Assembly: GCA_030607875.1 (NCBI GenBank) | Contig: JAUWJD010000005.1 | Span: 60,478 to 124,477, forward strand | Direction: 5' to 3' | DNA: 64,000 nt | Source of the DNA: Chloroflexota bacterium | GTDB lineage: Bacteria > Chloroflexota > Anaerolineae > UBA2200 | Part shown: piece by piece, positions 8,524 to 16,037 of the stretch | How positions within the stretch are numbered: the stretch's first letter is position 1 | Layout: the number at the start of each line of letters is the position of its first letter | Translations under genes and position numbers: made by a program | Notes under the pieces: generated by a model | The model's database searches: none | What the model was told of the DNA's origin: nothing | The model's input: only the letters and a program-made list of their open reading frames with translations

Positions 8524-9333
8524 CTAGGACAGTGAATCCGCAGCAGGTTGCCCCTCACGTGGCCGCCTGCGACGCGTGGCTTTCGTGTCCAAAGGTGTGA
8601 CCTGAGGCCGTTGGGCTGTGTAGACATTGATCGTTGGCAATCCCAAAAACTCGGCTTCAATGCCCGCCATCTCACCCTCTGAAAGAGGCTGTACCGGGCA
8701 GGGACGCAGCGGGGTATTGAGCTGAACGTGGTCGGGATGCAGGGTGCGGGCCAGGGCCGCCATCTGCCCGGCCTGATCGCGATTGGCTTCCGTGAACATC
8801 ATCTGCAAAGCCAACTTGCCATCAAAACCTTCCCGGAATTCACCAATGCCAGCCAGAATCTGCGCCAGACTGACCTCTCCGACCGGACGATTGACCCTGC
8901 GGAAGAGTTCCTCGGTCGGGGCATCCACCTTGGCGACCACGATGTCAAAATGCCGTAAGTCAGCTCGCACATCCTCCCGCCAGATCAGCGAGGCATTGGT
9001 CAGGACAGCAACGGGATGATTGCTCATCGCCTCCCGCACAACAGCCACCAACTCGCGCAGATTGATGGCCAGAGTGGGCTCCGCCACGCCGGAGAAAGTT
9101 ACGGTATCAATAGCTACATCTCCTATTGCCGCCAACTGTTGCAGCAACGCATCTGGCGTGACAAAGCGGCGACGCTCTGTGAGTGGATGTACAGTTCGTC
9201 CCAGTTGGCAGTAGATGCAATCAAAAGAGCAGGTTTTGCCCTTCGTAGAGACTGCATCAACTCCTAGCGAGCGTGCCAGGCGCCAAGAGGGCACAGGCCC
9301 ATAAACGATGCTGGGAATCTGTGCCTCGTGCAC
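8524..9333 (-). CDS. Radical SAM protein (COG0731-like)
   Basis: A 269-residue radical SAM enzyme. The 4Fe-4S cluster motif is TCSFDCIYCQLG, with Cys35, Cys39 and Cys42, followed by the SAM-binding FSGVAEPTL and VLTNASL segments. The general layout fits COG0731, Fe-S oxidoreductases related to Tyw1-like enzymes but without the flavodoxin domain. The last 25 residues are basic and proline-rich. The start is GTG at 9333 with GGGAGGG nine bases upstream. It sits between a CooT-like/His-rich pair and the MBL genes, which suggests a role in anaerobic cofactor or modification chemistry. The substrate cannot be inferred. Confidence 0.85.
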   Translation of the reverse strand: MHEAQIPSIVYGPVPSWRLARSLGVDAVSTKGKTCSFDCIYCQLGRTVHPLTERRRFVTPDALLQQLAAIGDVAIDTVTFSGVAEPTLAINLRELVAVVREAMSNHPVAVLTNASLIWREDVRADLRHFDIVVAKVDAPTEELFRRVNRPVGEVSLAQILAGIGEFREGFDGKLALQMMFTEANRDQAGQMAALARTLHPDHVQLNTPLRPCPVQPLSEGEMAGIEAEFLGLPTINVYTAQRPQVTPLDTKATRRRRPREGQPAADSLS

Positions 9334-9349
9334 AGTCCTGCCCTCCCTT

Positions 9350-9583
9350 CTAGTGGTGTGGATGATGGTGCTCGTGATGTTCCAGAGGCCCGCCGAGTTT
9401 CTCCAGGGCTCTGGCCAATATCCGGTTCACCGCTACCAGGTCATCTGCTGCTGCCAGGATATCGGTCTGGGCCGGGCCGCTCTTCTCTGCCCAGCGACGA
9501 AACTCTTCCGCGTGTTCTTCATTGTGCTCTATCCAATGAGGCAGAAGCAGCCGTAGCTTGTCCTGGTCGCTCCGAGAAGCCAC
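9350..9583 (-). CDS. Small His-rich-tail protein
   Basis: A 77-residue soluble helical protein. The core LLLPHWIEHNEEHAEEFRR carries several His and Glu residues and the C-terminus ends HHEHHHPHH, a likely Ni, Zn or Co binding tail. I do not know a named family with confidence. It lies directly downstream of the CooT-like gene with one base between them and upstream of a radical SAM gene. The context suggests metal storage or delivery to a Ni or Fe-S enzyme; this is inference from composition and neighbours. The ATG at 9583 is consistent with GGAGGG upstream. Confidence 0.7.
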   Translation of the reverse strand: MASRSDQDKLRLLLPHWIEHNEEHAEEFRRWAEKSGPAQTDILAAADDLVAVNRILARALEKLGGPLEHHEHHHPHH

Positions 9584-9584
9584 T

Positions 9585-9788
9585 TCATTGCCCTCCTTCC
9601 GTAGGTGGCACCAGGGTCACGATGTGTTTCAGAAAATCTATGTACACCACCTTGCCTGGCACGAGGCGGGGTTTCTCAAAGAAGGTGCCCATTCGAACCC
9701 CATCGTCAGTCACTTCCAGGAAGGTAACCTCACGCATGATCTCCTCTTCCTGTCCATCTCGAATCAACCGCACGGTCGCCTGGCACAT
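9585..9788 (-). CDS. CooT-family nickel-binding protein
   Basis: A 67-residue protein matching the CooT family: it starts MCQATVRL, continues with REVTFLEVTDDGVRM and ends with KVVYIDFLKHIVTLV. In characterised CooT the conserved Cys2 binds Ni(II) at the dimer interface and supports CO dehydrogenase maturation; Cys2 is present here. The ATG at 9788 has AAGGAG about ten bases upstream. No CO dehydrogenase genes are in the window, so the client enzyme is unknown. The next gene downstream encodes a His-rich protein, which strengthens a metal role. Confidence 0.82.
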   Translation of the reverse strand: MCQATVRLIRDGQEEEIMREVTFLEVTDDGVRMGTFFEKPRLVPGKVVYIDFLKHIVTLVPPTEGGQ

Positions 9789-9806
9789 ACGGTCACTTCT
9801 CCTTTC

Positions 9807-10625
9807 TTATCGGAGTACCCATCTTTGGACCTCAACGGTTTCGGTAGCCATCTCCGCAACCCGCAACCAGATCAGCATCGCGAAAAGCACGCTGAGAGCC
9901 AACATTGGCACCCACCAAAGCAGCCAGGTGACGGCGAAAAGCAATAGGAACAGGAGAACCGCCACCATGGGAGGGATATAAGGCTCCACTTTGCTGACCA
10001 GGGAGCGCAATTGCTCCTTGAGCACACGCTGGACTTGCTTCACTCCCTCCTGGCGCAGGGCCTGGAGGCTGGACAAGGGCATGCCATCCACCACGTCTAC
10101 AGCAATGTCAGTAGTAAGGTCATCCACCTGCTTCTCGGGGATGGAGACCCCCTTGTCTCGCACATCCTCACTGAAGTCAAAGTAGAAGCTGGCCACCGCC
10201 AGCAGGAGTAGCACAACGGTAACGAAACGCCAATTGCCCGCCACGGGTCGCACGGAAAAGCTGATCCGCTGCCGCAAATCCCTCTTGGTCAGGACAGTGT
10301 AGACAACGCCTGCCAGCACGTAAAGCGAGGACAGGGCAATGTTGCGCAGCGTCAGCCCCCAGCCGAAGAGCAGGGCCACACCAGAGAGGCCAAAGGCGAC
10401 AAAAGCAAGCCACTGGGGCCGGAACAGGACGGCCACCATGCCTGCTACGACAGCCACCAGGATCAAGCTCAGGAGCAACCACAACATCAGCCGCAAAAGC
10501 TCACGAAAAGGAGCGACGAACAACTGATGCGCGAACCCCATGCGACGGCAGATGATCCCAAACCCGAACCCTGCCGCCAGCAGCAGGATAGTCAACAGTG
10601 CCATCTTCAGCAGCTTGCTCGGCAT
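9807..10625 (-). CDS. Multi-pass membrane protein, unknown function
   Basis: A 272-residue protein with about six or seven hydrophobic segments: one near the N-terminus, three to four in the middle, one after residue 130, and a final pair at the C-terminus. Between them lies a soluble stretch (about residues 155-210) rich in charged residues, with VDDLTTDIAVDVVDG and QEGVKQVQRVLKEQLRSLV. No family recognised. The ATG at 10625 was chosen because the frame upstream overlaps the NifX-like gene and looks noncoding. The gene starts 11 bases after the stop of that gene, so they are very probably cotranscribed with the CooT-like gene below. Confidence 0.72.
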   Translation of the reverse strand: MPSKLLKMALLTILLLAAGFGFGIICRRMGFAHQLFVAPFRELLRLMLWLLLSLILVAVVAGMVAVLFRPQWLAFVAFGLSGVALLFGWGLTLRNIALSSLYVLAGVVYTVLTKRDLRQRISFSVRPVAGNWRFVTVVLLLLAVASFYFDFSEDVRDKGVSIPEKQVDDLTTDIAVDVVDGMPLSSLQALRQEGVKQVQRVLKEQLRSLVSKVEPYIPPMVAVLLFLLLFAVTWLLWWVPMLALSVLFAMLIWLRVAEMATETVEVQRWVLR

Positions 10626-10636
10626 CCTGACCCTTC

Positions 10637-11032
10637 TTAGTGCAGCAACTCGGTGTGGTCGACGATCTCCTCGTCCAGGTAGGCTTTGACTGCGGCCTCG
10701 ATGTCCTGGATGTCGGTCAGTATCGCTTTGATGCCAGCCTGTTCCAGGCTCTTCCGTGCGCCCCAACCCATGCCGCGCGCCAGCAGCACCTGGCAATCCT
10801 CGATGGCGGCAATCATCCGTATGTGGCGATCTTGGGCCTCTGGACCAAAGCCATGCGGCTGGCCACGCTCATGCTCCTGTTCCTGGTGCACAAAATGCGA
10901 GTGCCCCAGCTTGTCGCGCAGTTCACGTTTGACGATGCTGCCCGTCTCCACAGTGATCACAGCATAATAGGAAGCGCGCCCAAAGTGTGGGCTGATGGTG
11001 AGGCCATCGCTGGTGACTGCGGCTATCTTCAT
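10637..11032 (-). CDS. NifX/NafY-like (dinitrogenase Fe-Mo cofactor family) protein
   Basis: A 131-residue protein of the NifX/NifB-C-terminal family: MKIAAVTSDGLTISPHFGRA at the N-terminus, then the Gly-rich GMGWGARKSLEQAGI and a C-terminal VKAYLDEEI. A His-rich loop (HSHFVHQEQEHERGQPHG) in the middle may hold metal. In nitrogenase systems such domains carry Fe-Mo cofactor precursors; many anaerobes have free-standing copies of unknown role. The ATG at 11032 has GAGGAGAGG eight bases upstream. It follows mrp by about 165 bases and precedes a membrane protein and CooT. No nif structural genes are visible. Confidence 0.85.
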   Translation of the reverse strand: MKIAAVTSDGLTISPHFGRASYYAVITVETGSIVKRELRDKLGHSHFVHQEQEHERGQPHGFGPEAQDRHIRMIAAIEDCQVLLARGMGWGARKSLEQAGIKAILTDIQDIEAAVKAYLDEEIVDHTELLH

Positions 11033-11196
11033 CGGAATCCTCTCCTCAGTTTCTGGGCCTCGCGGTAGAGAGGGCTCAAAGGTGACTTGTGACAACCCCG
11101 GTCAAGTCACTTCGAAGAGAATCACCCTCCTGCAGTCCACGAGTCGTCATGACGAACGGGAAATCTGCTCGTCCTACGGCACGCTCAAGAAACCAG

Positions 11197-12264
11197 TTAC
11201 CCAAACAACGGCTTGCACTTGGCGTCAGGCACCAGTTCAGAAATGCGTGTGGCGATGGGCTCGAACACATCGCTGGTGTACAATTCGACCTGGCCAATGT
11301 CACAGCGAGTGGACAATTCTGGATCCAGCCGGATGCGCCCCAGCAAGGGCACACCCAACGCCTCGGCTGTCTCGTCAGCCCGGCTGTGGCCAAAGACTTT
11401 GATCCTCCGCCCGCAGTCCGGGCACTCCACATAGCTCATATTCTCAATCAGACCAATGATCGGGATATTCAGATTCCTAGCCATACCTGCAGCTTTGCGC
11501 ACAACCATACCTGCCAGATCCTGCGGCGTGGTCACCAGTACTACCCCGCTAAGGGGTATGGACTGCATGACCGTAAGCGTGGCATCTGAGGTACCCGGCG
11601 GCAAATCGATAATCAGAGTGTCCAGCTTCTCCCAAAGCACGTCACCCCAGAACTGTCGAATCGCTCCGCTGATCAGCGGTCCACGCCAGATAACAGCCTC
11701 ATCCTTGTCACGGAGCAACAGATTGATGGACATGACCTTGATGCCGCTTGAGCTCACTGCAGGCAGCAAGCCCATGGGGCTCATTCCCGTCCCCTGAAGG
11801 CCAAACATGCGCGGGATGCTGGGGCCGGTGATGTCTGCATCCAACAAACCCACCTGCTCGCCTTTTCTCTGCAGGGCAGTGGCCAGCAGCGCAGCCACGG
11901 AGGATTTCCCGACCCCGCCTTTTCCGCTCATCACGGCAATCACATGGTCGATCTCGTTGAAGGGTTCGGCCATGCCCTGTTTTCTCTCCCGCCCGCCAAG
12001 AGCCTTGGCCTTTTCCTTCTCGCTCATCTCCACCAACTGCACATCGGTAATCAGCGCACCATCCACACCACGAATAGCCGATTTGATGTCATTGACGATC
12101 TTGCTCTTCAATGGGCAAGCCATCGTCGTCAGTGCCAGGGTCACCCTAACCTGTTCATCGGCCAGGTGAATCTCGCGCACCATGCCCAATTCGACGATGT
12201 TGCGCCGCAATTCAGGGTCCATCACTTTCGTCAGTGCTTGACGAATCTCCTCTTCCGTTACCAT
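11197..12264 (-). CDS. mrp: Mrp/NBP35-type Fe-S cluster carrier ATPase
   Basis: A 355-residue protein. Residues 1-80 are a MIP18/DUF59 domain (KVMDPELRRNIVELGMVREI) and residues 105-355 are the MinD-like P-loop NTPase with GKGGVGKS at 114-121, DADITGPSIPRMFG and DLPPGTSD. The CPDCGRR motif near the C-terminus provides the bridging Fe-S ligands. Mrp proteins assemble or transfer 4Fe-4S clusters. The ATG at 12264 has AAGGAG just upstream; an earlier in-frame ATG adds 22 residues with no support. It follows the PadR regulator by 97 bases and is probably transcribed from the promoter in front of padR. Confidence 0.93.
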   Translation of the reverse strand: MVTEEEIRQALTKVMDPELRRNIVELGMVREIHLADEQVRVTLALTTMACPLKSKIVNDIKSAIRGVDGALITDVQLVEMSEKEKAKALGGRERKQGMAEPFNEIDHVIAVMSGKGGVGKSSVAALLATALQRKGEQVGLLDADITGPSIPRMFGLQGTGMSPMGLLPAVSSSGIKVMSINLLLRDKDEAVIWRGPLISGAIRQFWGDVLWEKLDTLIIDLPPGTSDATLTVMQSIPLSGVVLVTTPQDLAGMVVRKAAGMARNLNIPIIGLIENMSYVECPDCGRRIKVFGHSRADETAEALGVPLLGRIRLDPELSTRCDIGQVELYTSDVFEPIATRISELVPDAKCKPLFG

Positions 12265-12361
12265 TCCTTCTCCTTGATGTTTGTCATTGTTGATCGTGCA
12301 ACCGGTGACCATGCTCAGGTTCAGACACAAGCCCTTTGTAGCAACGCAATGCCAACCCTAC

Positions 12362-12805
12362 TCATGCCGACCTTGGCGGCAAGCGCCTCGCATGTGCCCA
12401 GTGATATTGTCCCTCGTCTAGAGCCATGTGCCGCTCATACTCAGCAACAAAGGCCTCCAGCATGCGCACAGTCTCTTGCAGGTCAGCCATCCATGCTGCC
12501 AGGTAGCGATCTCCAGCCTCGGTCAGATGGTAGACACGGCGTGCCGGACCTGCAGATGAGGTAGTATCCCATGTGGAGACAACCATGCCCTTCTCCTCCA
12601 GCCAGCGCAGGGTACGATACACAAGGCTGGCATCCACAGGATTCCGTTCATCGAATCCAAAAGCCTTGATGGCCTCCGCCAGTTCGTAGCCATGGGTGTC
12701 TCGCTTGTGCAGAACCAGCAACAGACAAGGCTCCACAAAGCGACGGAGCAAGCGCGGGCAAGGCTTGCCCTCTTCAGCGTCGCTCCAGGTTCTTCCTCTT
12801 CGCAT
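12362..12805 (-). CDS. PadR-family transcriptional regulator
   Basis: A 147-residue winged-helix protein. HKRDTHGYELAEAI, SLVYRTLRWLEEKGMV and ARRVYHLTEAGDRYLAAW are the standard PadR sequence landmarks, followed by a C-terminal dimerisation helix (LQETVRMLEAFVAEY). The N-terminal 30 residues are extra and charged. The ATG at 12805 has GGGAG about ten bases upstream. PadR proteins usually repress nearby operons in response to a small molecule or metal. Here a good sigma70 promoter precedes it, and a palindromic site that could be its operator overlaps the promoter of the zinc-ribbon/CDF operon about 2.3 kb upstream. Confidence 0.87.
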   Translation of the reverse strand: MRRGRTWSDAEEGKPCPRLLRRFVEPCLLLVLHKRDTHGYELAEAIKAFGFDERNPVDASLVYRTLRWLEEKGMVVSTWDTTSSAGPARRVYHLTEAGDRYLAAWMADLQETVRMLEAFVAEYERHMALDEGQYHWAHARRLPPRSA

Positions 12806-12862
12806 CTCACACTCTCCCTCAGTCAGTGCCAGGCGCACCCACATACCAACCAATTGCAAAAA

Positions 12863-12891
12863 AGCATAGTACAGCGCGAGCTTGATGTCAA
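12863..12891 (-). promoter_or_regulatory. Sigma70 promoter of padR-mrp
   Basis: On the minus strand TTGACA (12886-12891) is separated by exactly 17 bases from TATGCT (12863-12868). The predicted transcript start lies near 12856, about 50 bases before the padR ATG. Confidence 0.72.
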
Positions 12892-12912
12892 GTTGAGCCA
12901 GTCTTCCAAGGA

Positions 12913-14109
12913 CTATCCCGGTGCATCGGCGTCTGGTTCAAGGTGCGAGAGACGGTGAATGGCTTCGGCCACTGTGCGTGCACTGGTTTGCAGGACCTCG
13001 ACGCCTGCATCCCCAAAGACGTACAGGGGACCTTTGCCACGCATGTCCTCGCTCACCAGCAGCACATCAATCTTCTGCTCTACCAGCCACTCCGCAACAC
13101 GTATGCCCTTGGCTTTGGGCACGGCCGTGTATGGATTCACCACCACTTGCTGCTCCACGACCTGCCCATCGGCAAGGCGCACGGTGGCCAGAGCAAAGTA
13201 CGGCGCCTCGCCAAAGTGCGGGCTCAGTTGTCCATTCCAGTCCGCCACAGGTACAGCGTAGCGCAGATGCGTGCGCGCCATGGCCTCTGCGTGGATCAGC
13301 ACGCGTTCCAAATTGGGCACCGCCTGGCGAATTCGTTCTTCAACGCGCGTCTCCACATCTTGAGACTTTCCTAAATCCCGTGTGCGCAGCACTATCTCTG
13401 CCTCCAGAAAGCGATAGCGTCCTGCGCTGCGACCGCTGACGGATTTTACCGTAGCGACCAAAGGCTCCTCCTCAATGATCGCACGTACCTCCCTTAGAGT
13501 CTCTGTAGGCAAGGAGGCGTCCAGCAGAACGCGAACGCTGTCCAATAGCAATTCCCAAGCACTCCTGCCAATGAGGATGACCACCAGGAAAGCCACCACG
13601 CGGTCCAACGGGAGAGCGATGCGCTGCGCCAAGAGCGCCACCAGAACGAGCCCCGAGGAGAATACATGCGTGCGGTGATCCTGTGCAGAGGCCATCAGCG
13701 CAGGAGAGTTCGCTTCCTGGCCAGCACGCAATTCAAAGTGGCTGTAGACAAGCGGCAGGATGGCAGAGAGCAGGACTCCGCCAACCACCCATACATTCAC
13801 AGTAGCTGGAGCAGCCGATCGGAAAAGGGCGTCCTTGCCAATCTCATAAGCTGTGAGCATGGTGAGTATGGCGACGGCAGCTGCTACCACGTTCTCCACT
13901 TTATACAGGCCGTATGGAAAGTCCCTACTCTTGCGGGTCGATAGCTTTAGTCCTCCAAGCACGGCCAGCGCGCTGACTACATCCACTGCGTTGTGCACCA
14001 TCTCTGCAGCAACTGCCAGGCTTCCGGAAACCACAGCCACGAGCAAATTGAGCACGGCCAGTAGGACGTTTACAGCGACCGAGTACCAGCCCCACCGCTC
14101 CAGGCTCAT
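12913..14109 (-). CDS. CDF cation efflux transporter fused to NifX-like domain
   Basis: A 398-residue fusion. Residues 1-200 are a cation diffusion facilitator membrane domain with HNAVD (His39, Asp43) in helix 2 and DHRTH (Asp143, His147) in helix 5 as the transport-site ligands. Residues 200-275 form the cytoplasmic CDF domain. Residues 280-398 are a NifX-type domain (AVPVADWNGQLSPHFGEAPY, VLLVSEDMRGKGPLYVFGDAGVE in part). CDF proteins exchange Zn, Fe, Mn, Co or Ni for protons. The fusion suggests that the metal is linked to cofactor assembly. The ATG at 14109 has GGAGGTGA upstream and overlaps the stop of the preceding MinD remnant. Confidence 0.88.
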   Translation of the reverse strand: MSLERWGWYSVAVNVLLAVLNLLVAVVSGSLAVAAEMVHNAVDVVSALAVLGGLKLSTRKSRDFPYGLYKVENVVAAAVAILTMLTAYEIGKDALFRSAAPATVNVWVVGGVLLSAILPLVYSHFELRAGQEANSPALMASAQDHRTHVFSSGLVLVALLAQRIALPLDRVVAFLVVILIGRSAWELLLDSVRVLLDASLPTETLREVRAIIEEEPLVATVKSVSGRSAGRYRFLEAEIVLRTRDLGKSQDVETRVEERIRQAVPNLERVLIHAEAMARTHLRYAVPVADWNGQLSPHFGEAPYFALATVRLADGQVVEQQVVVNPYTAVPKAKGIRVAEWLVEQKIDVLLVSEDMRGKGPLYVFGDAGVEVLQTSARTVAEAIHRLSHLEPDADAPG

Positions 14110-14549
14110 CGCTCACCTCCGGTCTCGAGCTGCTGTTTGACTTCGCTCCAAGCACGCTCGAGTTCACGGCTCACCGCGCCATCAGCGTAATCCGTGACCG
14201 GCTGGCCGTGGACCTTAGCCTCCGTAACCACAACATCGAAGGGAATCTCGCCCACAACGCGGACACCACGCAGAGCACGGAAAGAGCAAATCTCCTGCCT
14301 CTGTGTGGAACTCAGGTCGGCCTTGTTGATCAACACCAGTGCTGGCACGCGAAAGTGCTCCGTGGTTCCCAGGATACGCTCCAAGTCGGCTCCTGAACTG
14401 GCAGCAATGACCGGGCAAGCAATTCCGGGGGATCCGTCGATGATCATCAAGCGTGCATCCATATCAACGGCCTGCAGCCTGGCTTGTTGCTTGATCAACG
14501 TGACCAACTTGCCGGAATTCTCCTGCCCAGCGAAGAGGTGAGCAACGTG
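14106..14549 (-). pseudogene. Remnant of a MinD-type ATPase with inserted ferredoxin (COG1149-like)
   Basis: The frame reads FAGQENSGKLVTLIKQQAR, then MIIDGSPGIACPVIAASSGADL, LINKADL and IPFDVVVTEAKVHGQPV, all characteristic of the C-terminal half of this family. The N-terminal P-loop and ferredoxin parts are absent: homology begins right after the TAG stop of the upstream zinc-ribbon gene. A second loss is visible inside: SGADL runs straight into ERIL, where family members usually have about 15 residues including a TEPT segment. No start codon with a ribosome-binding site is present; a TTG at 14507 opens the remaining frame. A product could still be made by translational coupling, but ATPase activity is very unlikely. 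Confidence 0.7.
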
Positions 14550-14738
14550 CTATTCTCGTATCATTTTGGTGTTGCATTTCGGGCACGCTAGTGAGGTGCA
14601 AGGCCGTCCCGCCACGTGCGGCTGCCTGTGCCCGCAGTTGGGGCACACGCAATACCCGCTTGGCCCAGCGGCCTTGGGACCACCCATGCGCCCACGACCT
14701 CCACCTTTTCCAGCACCGTATCCGCGACCACGTCCCAT
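14550..14738 (-). CDS. Gly-rich small zinc-ribbon protein
   Basis: A 62-residue protein. The first 25 residues are Gly/Arg-rich, followed by a double zinc ribbon: CVCPNCGH (Cys30, Cys32, Cys35) and CTSLACPKCNTKMIRE (Cys47, Cys52, Cys55). Similar small proteins occur next to NifX-like and MinD-like genes in anaerobes; I know no function. The ATG at 14738 is preferred over the ATG at 14747 because AAGGAG ends directly before the latter and lies nine bases before the former. Its TAG stop marks the exact edge of the downstream MinD remnant, so a deletion joined the two. Confidence 0.75.
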   Translation of the reverse strand: MGRGRGYGAGKGGGRGRMGGPKAAGPSGYCVCPNCGHRQPHVAGRPCTSLACPKCNTKMIRE

Positions 14739-14754
14739 GATCCTCATCTCCTTT

Positions 14755-14994
14755 CTAACCTCTGCGGCAACGCCCGCTATCGGAGCAAGGCGGCCGTTCA
14801 CAACGCTCCTCCCGGCTACAGCAGGTATGGCCTGCCGGCCGGCGCTCAGCTCTGCTCACCGGTGCAGGCACCGAAACCTGCTTATCCAGAAGCGTGGCAC
14901 CACAGCTCGGGCAGGTGGCCACGGTGCCACTGGTACGCACCAGAGCCTCAAACCGCGTGCCGCAGTCTCGGCACAGAAACTCGTATACCGGCAT
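14755..14994 (-). CDS. FmdB-type zinc-ribbon protein
   Basis: A 79-residue protein starting MPVYEFLCRDCGTRFE, the standard FmdB/CxxC_CxxC_SSSS family opening, with zinc ligands Cys8, Cys11, Cys28 and Cys31. The C-terminus (CCSREERCERPPC) adds extra cysteines. FmdB was first noted as a putative regulator of formamidase genes; the general role is unproven. The ATG at 14994 has AGGAGGAG seven bases upstream. It is the first gene after a consensus promoter and a palindromic operator. Confidence 0.82.
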   Translation of the reverse strand: MPVYEFLCRDCGTRFEALVRTSGTVATCPSCGATLLDKQVSVPAPVSRAERRPAGHTCCSREERCERPPCSDSGRCRRG

Positions 14995-15092
14995 TTGCAC
15001 TCCTCCTGCCCATTCAATGGCCACGGTGGCGCTGGCGCTGCCTACGACCACCGTGCCTCTGGTTGCTATGAACCGTTAAATACAGAATTCAC

Positions 15093-15113
15093 CTATATGC
15101 AATCTGCACATAG
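15093..15113 (-). promoter_or_regulatory. Imperfect palindromic operator at the transcript start
   Basis: On the plus strand CTATATGCA (15093-15101), spacer ATC, TGCACATAG (15105-15113): 8 of 9 positions are symmetric. It begins one base after the -10 box, so a bound protein would block transcription. The nearby PadR regulator is the obvious candidate; that link is inference. Confidence 0.6.
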
Positions 15114-15142
15114 ATTATACAGAGGATCTTCCAAATTGTCAA
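15114..15142 (-). promoter_or_regulatory. Consensus sigma70 promoter of the FmdB/CDF operon
   Basis: Minus-strand TTGACA (15137-15142), a 17-base spacer and TATAAT (15114-15119): a perfect consensus at both boxes. It starts 13 bases after the atpG stop and drives the zinc-ribbon, MinD-remnant and CDF-NifX genes. Such strength normally requires repression. Confidence 0.85.
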
Positions 15143-15154
15143 ATCGGGAGGAGC

Positions 15155-16033
15155 TCATTCGGAACGGGGGCCTAGCAGGCCGGCGCCGCTGGACAGATCC
15201 TGCAGTTCGGAGGTAATCGCATCCTGCCTGGCTACCTGCAGGAACAGCTTGAGTTCTTCAATTAAGCGTTCGGCGTTCTGCGACGCCCCATCCAGGAGAC
15301 GGAAGCGCGCGGAGTTCTCCGCTGCAGCCGACTTTAGCATGATGGCATACAGTGTAGCAGAGAGCCACAGTTCTACTGCGCGCGTGTGCAGTCCAAGCGG
15401 ATCGGTCTCAATGGAGGGAGGCCATTCCGTGTTAGCCGTAGGGGGGAAAGGTAGCTCGGGAGGCACGACGCGCACCTTGGTGGGCTCGTAGCGTGCCAAT
15501 CCCTGATAGGTATTGTAGATCACCTCAACCGCATCGATGTCGTGCTTCTCGTAAGTCTGCAGCCATTCAGAAGTCAACTCGCAGGCCATCCGATAGGAAG
15601 GGAGAGCCGTGGCCGATAGCCGCCGTGACCACTGAGGGCGGTAATCCGCGCCACGAAAGGCGCGCTGAACTCGTGTCCCGAGCGTCATAAGCTTCGCGTC
15701 TGTGCCTGCAGCAGCGTACTGCGCCAGGACCTGGGTGGCGTAGTCAACCACAGTGTCATTGAAAGCGCCGCACAGACCACGTTCGCTGCCAATCACGAGG
15801 AGCACGAGGCTGCCATTTGCCCTGGCGGCGCTTGGCCTCCGATAAGATCGCGAGAGATGGGGAGCGACAAATGCCAGGATGCGCAGCAAATCCTGGCGAT
15901 ACTGATCCACGCTCCTTGCCTTGCGCAAGGCGAGCACTCGACTGCTCGAGGAAATGGCGCGCAAGGCGTTGAGTATCGGCTGAACGGCCTGGATGTTGTC
16001 AAGCCGGGCGGTGAGGCGTTCCAGTTGCTCCAT
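15155..16033 (-). CDS. atpG: N-ATPase F1 gamma subunit
   Basis: A 292-residue gamma subunit, the central rotor shaft. The N-terminal helix (LTARLDNIQAVQPILNALRA), the middle SERGLCGAFNDTVV and the C-terminal helix (RQDAITSELQDLSSGAGLL) are the family landmarks. The N-terminus differs from housekeeping gamma, as expected of the N-ATPase group. The ATG at 16033 lies four bases after the TGA of the PII-like gene, so the two are coupled. It is the last gene of the atpDCQRBEFA(x)G operon. Confidence 0.9.
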   Translation of the reverse strand: MEQLERLTARLDNIQAVQPILNALRAISSSSRVLALRKARSVDQYRQDLLRILAFVAPHLSRSYRRPSAARANGSLVLLVIGSERGLCGAFNDTVVDYATQVLAQYAAAGTDAKLMTLGTRVQRAFRGADYRPQWSRRLSATALPSYRMACELTSEWLQTYEKHDIDAVEVIYNTYQGLARYEPTKVRVVPPELPFPPTANTEWPPSIETDPLGLHTRAVELWLSATLYAIMLKSAAAENSARFRLLDGASQNAERLIEELKLFLQVARQDAITSELQDLSSGAGLLGPRSE

Positions 16034-16037
16034 AGGC

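Noticed and set aside
15155..15180. Intrinsic terminator at the end of the atp operon
   Set aside because: No stem with a T-run is visible; the next promoter begins 13 bases after the atpG stop, so readthrough is possible.
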